DNA of 30,442 bases from positions 1 to 30,442 of IMG/VR virus record IMGVR_UViG_3300031566_000249. One strand, written 5' to 3'. Positions 12,838-18,461 of the stretch are shown in pieces (within the stretch, counting starts at the first letter, position 1; each line of letters begins with the position of its first letter). Source of the DNA: a virus. Below the pieces are notes generated by a model that had not been told where the DNA came from, made no database searches, and worked only from the letters and a program-made list of their open reading frames with translations. A program made the position numbers and the translations under genes.

Positions 12838-12853
12838 CACCCTACCCCGAAGG

Positions 12854-12925
12854 ACCGGCGGAGAGGACTCGAACCTCCATCCTGCCGCCTAGACAGCGGC
12901 CGCTCATCCATTGGGCTACCGCCGG
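12854..12925 (-). tRNA. tRNA, probably Arg (anticodon TCT), with atypical anticodon loop
   Basis: A 72-base cloverleaf: seven perfect acceptor pairs (CCGGCGG/CCGCCGG), TA at 8-9, a D arm with one mismatch, a perfect five-pair anticodon stem (GCCGC/GCGGC), and a T arm GGAGG-TTCGAGT-CCTCT. The loop TGTCTAG gives TCT at 34-36 but G instead of the near-universal U at 33, and the discriminator is T; no CCA is encoded. The structure is clear, the identity uncertain (Asp, reading GTC, would need a shifted loop). It lies between a terminator and the late genes. Confidence 0.75.
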
Positions 12926-12939
12926 ACATCTGAGGCACG

Positions 12940-12994
12940 AAAAAAGCGCAGCCTCAGATCGCGGGGTTCTCCCGCATTGATCTGAGCCGCGCTT
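12940..12994 (-). terminator. Intrinsic terminator at the end of the late leader RNA
   Basis: On the minus strand a long stem (about 16 positions, one or two imperfect: AAGCGCGGCTCAGATC against GATCTGAGGCTGCGCTT) encloses a second short hairpin (GCGGG/CCCGC) and is followed directly by six T residues. Bases after the T run (GCCTCAGAT) can instead pair with the 3' arm of the stem, so an alternative fold exists. It stands between the promoter at 13.1 kb and the tRNA plus late genes. Confidence 0.85.
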
Positions 12995-13007
12995 ATTACG
13001 CTGACGG
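12986..13007. repeat. Direct repeat copy 1 (22 bases)
   Basis: Perfect 22-base match to 13047-13068, offset by 61 bases. Core GCTTATTACGCTGACGG on the plus strand. This copy overlaps the stem of the terminator. Confidence 0.95.
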
Positions 13008-13046
13008 ACTCAAACTACGCGATTGGTCGTTACCACAGAGCCGGTT

Positions 13047-13068
13047 GCCGCGCTTATTACGCTGACGG
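13047..13068. repeat. Direct repeat copy 2 (22 bases)
   Basis: Perfect copy of 12986-13007. In the minus-strand transcript it is the first repeat met, about ten bases after the predicted start of transcription. Confidence 0.95.
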
Positions 13069-13082
13069 CTTCCTTCCCCCAC

Positions 13083-13111
13083 ATGATACCACAGTCAGGC
13101 CGGGTTGTCAA
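13083..13111 (-). promoter_or_regulatory. Sigma-70 promoter of the late leader
   Basis: TTGACA (minus strand, 13111-13106), a 17-base spacer, and TATCAT (13088-13083): a perfect -35 and a five-of-six -10 at ideal spacing. It begins 23 bases after the T run of the upstream gene's terminator, so it opens an insulated transcription unit. Confidence 0.85.
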
Positions 13112-13133
13112 CACAAACTGATGGTCTACGGAC

Positions 13134-13171
13134 AAAAAAAGGGCCCCTGGTGCTGGTGAGCACCAGGGGCC
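13134..13171 (-). terminator. Strong intrinsic terminator after the metallopeptidase-like gene
   Basis: A perfect 13-pair stem (13142-13154 with 13159-13171) around a four-base loop is followed on the minus strand by C and seven T residues. It closes the transcript of the genes at 13.2-14.6 kb about 50 bases after their last stop codon. Confidence 0.95.
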
Positions 13172-13222
13172 GTGTTTGGGGGCGTTAGTGGCGTCGCCAC
13201 CATGGGTTCTCTCCTTTCTTGC

Positions 13223-13909
13223 TCACCTAATCATACTCAGGATCAGCAGCGTTGCCCAGCACGCCAGCCTTGCGAACCATTTCGATGTGCCGAAGCTCCT
13301 CGCCAGCAGATAGGCCATCGCCGCCGCCACACCTATGAGGACATACGCTGGCTCAATCAAAGCAGCAACGAGGAATCCCCCAAACAGGGGGAGTGCGAGA
13401 GCAAAGCCGTACATTACGTCCATCTGCAGTGGCTCGGAGTCCGCGACAACCTGATCGTCGGCTTGACGATGTAGCTCTTGCCATTTGACTCCATTCTTGG
13501 AGAGGAACCAGCGAAGAGCCAACCCTTCCAGTTGCCCCATCCACTTGTCCACCAAGGCTAGGAAGCGACCTACGAAGACCTCCCCATGCCACGGGTGAAC
13601 ATCTGGCGTGACCACATGAGCCAGCTCATGCAGAATGACCATCTTGCGTCGGCAGGGACGGGGGACTTTTATTAGCCCAGTGCCGCCACCAAGGTACTGC
13701 CCACAGGCGTTACGCCGTCTGCGGCCATCGTTGACTTGCACCACGATCACGTGAGGCCACCGTTGCGTCCACCACGGACTATCGACGATGCGGTTGACCC
13801 ATCTCTGGATCTGCCATACTTCAGGAATGGAGTGGTTGCCCACCGCAACCCAATACTCATCTTCCCCATTGTAGACCTTTGATCGTTGGGAATCTCTTGC
13901 TCTGGTCAT
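13223..13909 (-). CDS. HELAH metallopeptidase-like protein with C-terminal membrane segments, 228 aa
   Basis: The soluble domain starts MTRARDSQRSKVYNGEDEYW, then WPHVIVVQVNDGRRRRNACG and KMVILHELAHVV, followed by VHPWHGEVF. RDSQRxxVY plus a zinc HExxH with a later His is the pattern of the TIGR04338-type putative metallohydrolases known from actinobacteria and their phages. Unlike those I recall, this one continues (about 165-228) into two or three hydrophobic segments (YGFALALPLFGGFLVAALI; YVLIGVAAAMAYLLA; CWATLLILSMI), suggesting membrane anchoring. The ATG at 13909 overlaps the upstream stop (ATGA). A strong terminator follows. Proteolysis, lysis timing or host-protein cleavage are all possible; no substrate is evident. 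Confidence 0.7.
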   Translation of the reverse strand: MTRARDSQRSKVYNGEDEYWVAVGNHSIPEVWQIQRWVNRIVDSPWWTQRWPHVIVVQVNDGRRRRNACGQYLGGGTGLIKVPRPCRRKMVILHELAHVVTPDVHPWHGEVFVGRFLALVDKWMGQLEGLALRWFLSKNGVKWQELHRQADDQVVADSEPLQMDVMYGFALALPLFGGFLVAALIEPAYVLIGVAAAMAYLLARSFGTSKWFARLACWATLLILSMIR

Positions 13910-14151
13910 GGCAGCCCAGCCATGGCGCGATAGCGGTGCTCTTGCTGGTCCGCCAACTCGGCAGCCTTGTCGCCGCACTGGCCATTGAGCGCGGCGACAT
14001 CCAAGTACATCATCAGCTCCCGGGGGCATTCAGCCCAGACACCGGTCGCCTCCAGATGCTCGATTGCTTCTGCCGCCCGGCCAGGCCTGCATTGCTGGGC
14101 AACTAGCCGGAATGCGCTGGCCTTGACGGATGCTCGTATTGCGGAAGCCAT
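13906..14151 (-). CDS. Hypothetical helical protein, 81 aa
   Basis: Begins MASAIRASVKASAFRLVAQQ and is predicted helical, with three cysteines (QCRPG, ECPREL, GQCGDK) not arranged as a clear zinc site. The ATG at 14151 has a near-perfect AAAGGAGGTGA eight bases upstream; the GTG inside that site is not the start. It is coupled to the metallopeptidase-like gene by an ATGA overlap and shares its promoter at 14.65 kb and terminator. No function can be assigned. Confidence 0.6.
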   Translation of the reverse strand: MASAIRASVKASAFRLVAQQCRPGRAAEAIEHLEATGVWAECPRELMMYLDVAALNGQCGDKAAELADQQEHRYRAMAGLP

Positions 14152-14183
14152 GATAGTTTTCACCTCCTTTCAGGTCATTTGGC

Positions 14184-14609
14184 CTAGCAGAGATCAAGCT
14201 GTCGGGTCACTGGCTCTGGGCCCTTGCCCGTCTCGAGCTCCTCGATGATCTCTCCCGTCTCCCGCAACCACCACTCCGCAAACACCTGCCGGTGGCACCA
14301 CTCATCGGGTTTGGTGAGATTCTCGTAGCACAATAGCACCAGATCCTTACCGCCGTTGGTCTCGCTGATCTCTTGGAACCGCTTGCTGATTGCTTTGGCC
14401 CCGATCCGATCCATCTTTTGGAAGTAGGCCACCGTGAACTTGCTGCGATCGTCGATGCGGAAGAGGTTCCCATATGGCGCCAGCCAGTTCAGTTCGACGA
14501 ACTGGAATCCCACGGGCCACCTCGGCTTGCCTACCGTGATTGCCACCTTGACCAGATCGGGCCGCTCTCTCAGCGCTCTGTTGTGAAAGCGACTGGTCCA
14601 GATTCTCAC
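14184..14609 (-). CDS. DUF488-like protein, 141 aa
   Basis: Residues about 2-40 (VRIWTSRFHNRALRE; VAITVGKPRWPVGF) and the stretch LVLLCYENLTKPDEWCHRQV near 100 match the DUF488 pattern, in which a strand ends in LLCxE and is followed by CHR. The biochemical role of the family is unknown. The start is a GTG at 14609 set by AGGAG seven bases upstream and lies about 34 bases after the predicted transcription start. Longer in-frame starts would place the promoter inside the gene; the extra translated segment is also seen over the related promoter at 18.2 kb, confirming it is non-coding. Confidence 0.75.
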   Translation of the reverse strand: MRIWTSRFHNRALRERPDLVKVAITVGKPRWPVGFQFVELNWLAPYGNLFRIDDRSKFTVAYFQKMDRIGAKAISKRFQEISETNGGKDLVLLCYENLTKPDEWCHRQVFAEWWLRETGEIIEELETGKGPEPVTRQLDLC

Positions 14610-14649
14610 TACCGTTCTCCTATCTGTTGTGGTTTTTTGCTGTGCTTTC

Positions 14650-14677
14650 ATTCTAGCAGACCCACCACCTGTGTCAA
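14650..14677 (-). promoter_or_regulatory. Sigma-70 promoter, copy A of a duplicated element
   Basis: TTGACA (14677-14672), 16-base spacer, TAGAAT (14655-14650). The spacer GGTGGTGGGTCTGC and flanks are shared with the promoter at 18157-18184. It drives the DUF488-like, helical and metallopeptidase-like genes. Confidence 0.85.
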
Positions 14678-14723
14678 GCGTTTTCGCGATGAGTTTTCGC
14701 GGAAAGGCGCCAGTTCGCCGGAA

Positions 14724-14744
14724 TTGACGGAAGTTGTTGGTCAA
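14724..14744. promoter_or_regulatory. Palindromic element upstream of promoter copy A
   Basis: A 21-base element with inverted ends TTGAC-N11-GTCAA, nearly identical to 18222-18242 (differences at two positions inside). It lies about 46 bases upstream of the -35, a position suiting an activator or a looping repressor. The binding protein is unknown; the LexA-type or PhoB-type proteins encoded here are candidates. Confidence 0.5.
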
Positions 14745-14763
14745 GTTCTCTGTCTGAGCCTGG

Positions 14764-15678
14764 TCATGGCGCGTTTGGCCTTGGCAGACTCACCCAGTTG
14801 CCTTTGACCAGCCGCTCAAACAGATTCCCGATGGCCCCGGCCTCTTGGTCATATCCAGCTGCTGCGAGAGTGCGGATGTATCGCACGAACACCTCCCCTA
14901 TCGAGTCGGTTGCCACCACCTGGACCAGAGGGAGGTCGGGTGCCTTTGGCACATCGATCTTGGCGTCCTTGCCCGAGGCGACCCACTGGGCTTCGGCTTC
15001 GACCTGCTGTACCCAAAACTGCTGCAGGTCGAATAGTGCGTCCTGGCTCTGTTCTTGGAGCAGGTCGCCCACAACTTGCCGAAACGCCCGAACGGTCATC
15101 CCGCTACTGTGGCTGTAGACCCGAAGAGCGATTCGCTGCCGGTTGTTGTCCAGGTCGGCCATCGCCTGACCATGACCTACGGGAAGCTGGCCCGAACCGA
15201 CCAGGCTTTGCGCCTCTGGAACGAGCTGGAGCAGAGACAGTCGGCGCCTGACAAGATCGAGGCTCACACCAGCCACGTCGGCCACCTGGGCCTCAGACCA
15301 GCCGAACTGGTCTATGCGGCGGCGATATGCGTTGGCTTCCTCGATCGGGGTCAAGTCTTCGCGTCCGATGTTCTCCGCCAGCATGATTGCTGACGCGGCT
15401 TCATCCGTCAGGGTTCGCACGATAGCGGGGATCTCCTGCCAGCCAAGGAGCTTGCAGGCTCGCCATCGCCGCTCGCCGGCCACGATCTGGTACTGGGTCT
15501 GCTGACCGCGTTCCATTTCGAGCCAATGGGCCATTGGCCTGATCGTTATAGGTTGGACCAGGCCGTGGGCCCGTATGCTCTCAGAGAGCTCCTCGAGGGC
15601 GACTTGGTCAAACGCCTGGCGGTCATTGTCACCGCGCCGTATGCTGTCGATCGGGATAGCCGTCAGTGTAGTGGTCAT
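14764..15678 (-). CDS. ParB/Spo0J-like DNA-binding protein, 304 aa
   Basis: The N-terminal ParB/sulfiredoxin fold is clear: IPIDSIRRGDNDRQ, LEELSESIRAHGLVQPITIR, YQIVAGERRWRACKLLGW (the GERRxRA CTP/DNA-sensing motif) and IMLAENIGREDLTPIEEA. A helix-turn-helix follows near 125-150 (WSEAQVADVAGVSLDLVRRR). The C-terminal third is unlike the canonical dimer domain and more variable. The start ATG (15678) overlaps the upstream stop (ATGA) and has TGGAGG five bases upstream. No ParA is in the window, so it may serve as a regulator, a partition factor for a plasmid-like prophage, or a DNA-modification accessory. The domain call is firm, the role open. Confidence 0.9.
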   Translation of the reverse strand: MTTTLTAIPIDSIRRGDNDRQAFDQVALEELSESIRAHGLVQPITIRPMAHWLEMERGQQTQYQIVAGERRWRACKLLGWQEIPAIVRTLTDEAASAIMLAENIGREDLTPIEEANAYRRRIDQFGWSEAQVADVAGVSLDLVRRRLSLLQLVPEAQSLVGSGQLPVGHGQAMADLDNNRQRIALRVYSHSSGMTVRAFRQVVGDLLQEQSQDALFDLQQFWVQQVEAEAQWVASGKDAKIDVPKAPDLPLVQVVATDSIGEVFVRYIRTLAAAGYDQEAGAIGNLFERLVKGNWVSLPRPNAP

Positions 15679-15908
15679 TTGAGCCTCCAGACTCCCGATT
15701 CTGGGACATGCACGGTGCGGGTGTTCGTTTTGGGGTCGTGAGTACCGATCCAGACATCCGGCGTGTCGCACCTCACAGTAAAGTGCTCAGGCCCCTGGCC
15801 TACCTTGGGCCGGCTGATGTCGAGGACAAGCCCACTAGCCTGGGTCTTTCCGCCATAGTCGTTGCGGTACGTGAAAAAGATGCGGTCACCGATGCGAATG
15901 TTCGTCAT
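15675..15908 (-). CDS. Hypothetical beta-rich protein, 77 aa
   Basis: Starts MTNIRIGDRIFFTYRNDYGG, a pattern of small SH3-like barrels (GDRIxxxY...GLVLDI), and ends VHVPESGVWRLK. GGAGGGAG precedes the ATG at 15908, which overlaps the upstream stop (ATGA), as its own stop overlaps the parB-like start. It is therefore part of a coupled four-gene run ending in the ParB-like protein. No known family recognised. Confidence 0.6.
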   Translation of the reverse strand: MTNIRIGDRIFFTYRNDYGGKTQASGLVLDISRPKVGQGPEHFTVRCDTPDVWIGTHDPKTNTRTVHVPESGVWRLK

Positions 15909-16147
15909 ACGTCTCCCTCCTGCCGTGCTTGGTCCCAAGCCTGGAGGCCGGCATCGCAGCAGCAGAACTTGGGTTCGTGCCCATCCATGATGATCCCCGT
16001 GTCGAAGCAGAGGCCACATTCGGCCCCACCAAGCAGCCTCTGACGGTGGGTAGTGTCAGAGGCTGCCTTCGGCGGATCCACTCGGACGGGCGTGCCCGAA
16101 AAGAGGGGCAAGTCCTCGCTTTCCCAGATCCGCTTTTGAGCCGTCAT
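15905..16147 (-). CDS. Small cysteine-rich, probable zinc-binding protein, 80 aa
   Basis: Residues about 44-64 contain CGLCFDTG and KFCCCDAG, a CxxC-CxC pairing that could bind one zinc ion, as in the DnaJ-type or treble-clef fingers of small phage proteins. The N-terminus (MTAQKRIWESEDLPLF) is acidic and may be disordered. Coupled by ATGA overlaps on both sides. Possibly a DNA- or RNA-contacting accessory of the ParB-like operon; function unknown. Confidence 0.6.
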   Translation of the reverse strand: MTAQKRIWESEDLPLFSGTPVRVDPPKAASDTTHRQRLLGGAECGLCFDTGIIMDGHEPKFCCCDAGLQAWDQARQEGDV

Positions 16148-16629
16148 AGTGCTTGCTCCTCAGAGCGCTGCTGGGGGGCAGCCAGCAACTCGACGGCCGC
16201 GAGGTGGTATTCCATCTTCTCGGGATCGATGTCACCAACGTATTCCTCGCCGATCCTCTGCAAGGCATCTGAGTCCCTGCCTAGGACCACGCTATCATCC
16301 GGGACCCCACAGCAGACTGTGACGAGCCCGCTCACGCCCTCATCACCAGGCATGATCACGAGGCCGCCACGGGCCTCGATCCAGGCCTTGCACAGGGCGT
16401 CGATGTCCTCAACCATGAGGCAGCGGAACCCGCCCCTGATGGGCTTGCCCCGCTTCCCGATGCCCTCAACGTTCACGGCGCCGTCGCCCTGGGGGTCGTC
16501 CTGCCCCCACTGGTCGATCCTCAATGCCGTGATCGGATAGTACCCGTTGCGCCCGACGATGTACGGGTCTGCGTACTTGCGCTGACCTACGGGAACCTCT
16601 ACTGTGACTCTGGCCTCAAACAGCTTCAT
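16144..16629 (-). CDS. Hypothetical protein, 161 aa
   Basis: Begins MKLFEARVTVEVPVGQRKYA; mixed alpha/beta with GGFRCLMVEDIDALCKAWIE near the middle and an acidic helical C-terminus ending in a Gln/Glu-rich stretch. No motif that I can name. The ATG at 16629 has AAGGGAGAG ten bases upstream, which rules out the longer frame. First gene of the tightly coupled run leading to the ParB-like protein. The 96 bases upstream, before the next gene, show no promoter I can support. Confidence 0.55.
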   Translation of the reverse strand: MKLFEARVTVEVPVGQRKYADPYIVGRNGYYPITALRIDQWGQDDPQGDGAVNVEGIGKRGKPIRGGFRCLMVEDIDALCKAWIEARGGLVIMPGDEGVSGLVTVCCGVPDDSVVLGRDSDALQRIGEEYVGDIDPEKMEYHLAAVELLAAPQQRSEEQAL

Positions 16630-16725
16630 GTCACTCTCTCCCTTCAGTGAATGGCCCCTTTGCCTCATCGGTGGACGCCTGGGCGGTGGCTGTCCAGACG
16701 CGGCCGGATGGCCGCGTTTCGGCTG

Positions 16726-17478
16726 TCAGATGGTGGGTCCAACGTGGTCGAGGATACCTTTGACCTTGAGCGCCAGCGCCTCGTCGCGAAGGTAAAGGTC
16801 AAACCGACAATTCTTGAACGTCGTAACTCGCGGCGCGGGCACCCAGGCCGTTTGGACTGTCCCAGGCGCTGGCTGCGAAGTGACGGCATGGTATAGAGAA
16901 CCCGTGCCGCCGAGGCCGAAATCCACGCCGTCCGCGTAGCGGATCACGGCCTCGAGGCCGAGTAGCCGGTCTCTGCAATCGTGGGCATTGTTAGACCACT
17001 CACGACCGAAGCTAATTCTCCAAGCGCAGAGACAGAGGGTAAGCCGAGAGCCTGACTGCTTGGCCTCGTACCGCCGCTCGCGCCATTCGCCGACGCGCTG
17101 CAGCATCTGGCGGGCGCTGTTGAGCATGTGTGTCCAGGTATCCTGCTGGGCGGTGGGCTCTACTTGCTCGGCGTACCATGTGGCGACGTCCACCAGGGCG
17201 ACATCAGCCTCTAGCGCTTGCTTTGCCCAGTCGTCGGGTTTGCAAGGCAGCCCAGGGAACTGCCGTCGTGCAACTTGGGAGACGGCCGCCGTAGCCGCCC
17301 GGGTCCGCGTTCCCTCGATGAGGGTGCGTAGGTGGTAGTGGTCCACGAGGGTGGCGTACTCGTTCCCAGTCACCCTCTGCCATGCAAGATTGGCTCGCTC
17401 GGCGTGGTCGAGTGCCCGCTGCAGGGATTCGATGCAGAGCTCCGCTTGTCTCAGTGCTTGGTTGCCATTCTCGGTCAT
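16726..17478 (-). CDS. Hypothetical phage protein, 250 aa (weak DUF4942-like feel)
   Basis: The N-terminal half is helical (MTENGNQALRQAELCIESLQ) with a long coiled stretch; the middle holds ARQMLQRVGEWRERRYEAKQ; the C-terminal part, SLYHAVTSQ then TTFKNCRFDLYLRDEALALK, resembles the end of DUF4942-type phage proteins (FKNGxxDLxF). That resemblance is faint and I give it little weight. AGAGGAG nine bases before the ATG sets the start. Gene neighbours (ParB-like operon to the left, structured-RNA region to the right) do not define a role. Confidence 0.55.
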   Translation of the reverse strand: MTENGNQALRQAELCIESLQRALDHAERANLAWQRVTGNEYATLVDHYHLRTLIEGTRTRAATAAVSQVARRQFPGLPCKPDDWAKQALEADVALVDVATWYAEQVEPTAQQDTWTHMLNSARQMLQRVGEWRERRYEAKQSGSRLTLCLCAWRISFGREWSNNAHDCRDRLLGLEAVIRYADGVDFGLGGTGSLYHAVTSQPAPGTVQTAWVPAPRVTTFKNCRFDLYLRDEALALKVKGILDHVGPTI

Positions 17479-17491
17479 TGTCGTTCTCCTC

Positions 17492-17692
17492 TCAGATGAG
17501 CCCCAGCACTATCATCCAACTGGGGCAGCCATGCTCGCAATAGCCGTCGGGCTCAACCCAACAGCCATCGGTCGCCTCGCAACCGCCTTCGGATTCCCAC
17601 TCCCTCAGCTGCTTCATGCTCGGTTGCGTTCTCCGCAACCTCTTGAGCATCCTGCGGGTGGTCAGCCTGCGTTCCTGTCCGTCTGTTGCCAT
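17492..17692 (-). CDS. Small Cys-rich conserved phage protein, 66 aa
   Basis: The C-terminal half, GGCEATDGCWVEPDGYCEHG and PSWMIVLGLI, is a motif I recognise from small phage proteins of unknown function (GCEAxDGCWVEPDGxCEHGHPSW). Four cysteines and one histidine suggest a zinc site. The N-terminal half is basic (RRLTTRRMLKRLRR) and may contact nucleic acid. AAAGGAGAT is eight bases upstream of the ATG at 17692; the longer frame runs into the structured RNA region and is rejected. It is the first gene after the candidate RNA. Confidence 0.7.
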   Translation of the reverse strand: MATDGQERRLTTRRMLKRLRRTQPSMKQLREWESEGGCEATDGCWVEPDGYCEHGCPSWMIVLGLI

Positions 17693-17726
17693 GACTCGAT
17701 CTCCTTTCTTGCTAGAATCGGACCAA

Positions 17727-17773
17727 AGGCGGTGGCGGGACTCGAACCAGTGCCGGGCCTGTTCCCACCGCCT
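17727..17773 (-). other. tRNA-like T-arm/acceptor-type hairpin
   Basis: A nine-pair stem (AGGCGGTGG/CCACCGCCT) encloses 29 bases that include ACTGGTTCGAGTCCCG, the consensus T-loop sequence. The D and anticodon arms of a tRNA are absent, and the T stem has mismatches, so this is not a normal tRNA. It may be a tRNA remnant or a tRNA mimic at the 3' end of the structured RNA. Confidence 0.4.
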
Positions 17774-18149
17774 GTTCGGGCCAGTCTCCACCCGGATCAC
17801 CAGCGCAATCTAGCCTGGCAGGCCAGCGTAATCTGGTGCGGTGCTGGGTGTGACTTGCCACGTGTTTCGGAGTCGGCACGCTAGGCCAACTCCTCTCTTC
17901 CCCTGGGTTGTAGCCCAGGAGGACGCTTTCGGGGCTCCTGTCCCCACTTCCCTTGACCTTTCCTTTCCGCCGGTTCCATTGCCCCCTATTTTGCCCTTCG
18001 CCTGTCCCCCAGTTTTCCGTTCCGATTCCTCATTCGGAGTTGGGCTCCGCTGGAAGTAGTGCTCGCTCTAGTCTGGCGGAGGATTGTTACCGGTGGTCCG
18101 TTCTGGTGTTTGTTAAGGTGACTGTGCTGTTTTGTATGGTATTCCGTAT
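17727..18149 (-). ncRNA. Candidate structured RNA, about 420 nt
   Basis: This stretch has no credible frame on either strand but is rich in stems on the minus-strand transcript starting at the promoter at 18157-18184. Visible stems (plus-strand coordinates): 18045-18050/18076-18081; 18021-18025/18034-18038; 17935-17940/17916-17921 or, exclusive with it, 17914-17919/17902-17907; 17885-17893/17869-17877 (nine pairs); 17833-17838/17798-17803 enclosing 17823-17826/17815-17818; and 17765-17773/17727-17735 (nine pairs). GGGG and CCCC near 17.93-17.95 kb could form a pseudoknot. Inside the last stem is GGTTCGAGTCC, as in a tRNA T arm. I cannot assign it to tmRNA, RNase P or a known phage RNA. It could also be a long 5' leader for the 66-aa gene. 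Confidence 0.6.
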
Positions 18150-18156
18150 CATCTTC

Positions 18157-18184
18157 ATTCTAGCAGACCCACCACCCATGTCAA
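18157..18184 (-). promoter_or_regulatory. Sigma-70 promoter, copy B of a duplicated element
   Basis: TTGACA (18184-18179), 16-base spacer, TAGAAT (18162-18157). Near-identical to the promoter at 14650-14677, including the spacer and about 20 bases upstream. Predicted start near 18150, at the beginning of the structured RNA region. Confidence 0.85.
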
Positions 18185-18221
18185 GCGTTTTTCGCATGAG
18201 TTTGCAACAGGTTTGCCGAAA

Positions 18222-18242
18222 TTGACAGAAGTTATTGGTCAA
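18222..18242. promoter_or_regulatory. Palindromic element upstream of promoter copy B
   Basis: TTGAC-N11-GTCAA, matching 14724-14744 at all but two positions. About 37 bases upstream of the -35. A further TGCCGAAAT at 18213-18221 adjoins it and recurs near 18278. Confidence 0.5.
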
Positions 18243-18327
18243 GTAGGAGTGAGCAGCCTGCTGTACTGTTGGGTGTGCCGAAATATGCCGACCTACGTCG
18301 CGCCATAGAGCAAGTGTTCTATCCGGG

Positions 18328-18461
18328 AAGCGCCGGAGAAGCGCCAAAAAGCGTACCCACTTCAACCCATTGCAGTAAAAGCGTCGAGGATGTATGGTGG
18401 TAAAGGGGGTCAGAAAGCGTATAGAGAAGCGTAAGAGGAGAAAGTGAGGCGGAGAGAAGCG
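18328..18461. repeat. Seven AAGCG boxes (iteron-like array)
   Basis: AAGCG, mostly as RAAGCGT or RAAGCGC, occurs on the plus strand at 18328, 18339, 18349, 18379, 18415, 18427 and 18457. Spacings are 11, 10, 30, 36, 12 and 30 bases, mostly near whole helical turns. The surrounding DNA is purine-rich. This resembles a protein-binding array such as an iteron origin, a partition site or an operator cluster. No gene is supported between 18243 and 18574; a long frame on the minus strand there has no ribosome site and its protein merely reflects the repeats. Confidence 0.55.

Larger units (their letters stand above)
12946..13076 (-). ncRNA. Candidate 130-nt leader RNA with two direct repeats
   Basis: Predicted from a consensus promoter just upstream (start near 13076) and an intrinsic terminator at 12940-12994. 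No open frame with a ribosome site lies inside. It carries the two 22-base direct repeats, each able to fold as a small hairpin (GCG/CGC stem, AAUAA loop, with an outer stem in the first copy). The second copy shares bases with the 5' arm of the terminator, so repeat hairpin and terminator exclude each other. Promoter, short terminated RNA, then terminase genes is the layout of the lambda late leader. No known RNA family is recognised. Confidence 0.6.

Noticed and set aside
12986-13068. Attachment-site repeats
   Set aside because: No integrase in the window, and the repeats lie within a promoter-terminator unit, which explains them better.
14610-14744. N-terminal extension of the DUF488-like gene
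   Set aside because: It covers the promoter and upstream palindrome, and the same translated stretch appears at the non-coding copy near 18.2 kb.
17727-18149. tmRNA, group I intron or RNase P RNA
   Set aside because: No tag-coding frame or matching 5' acceptor half for tmRNA; no recognisable P7/P3 core or split tRNA halves; no RNase P consensus segments.
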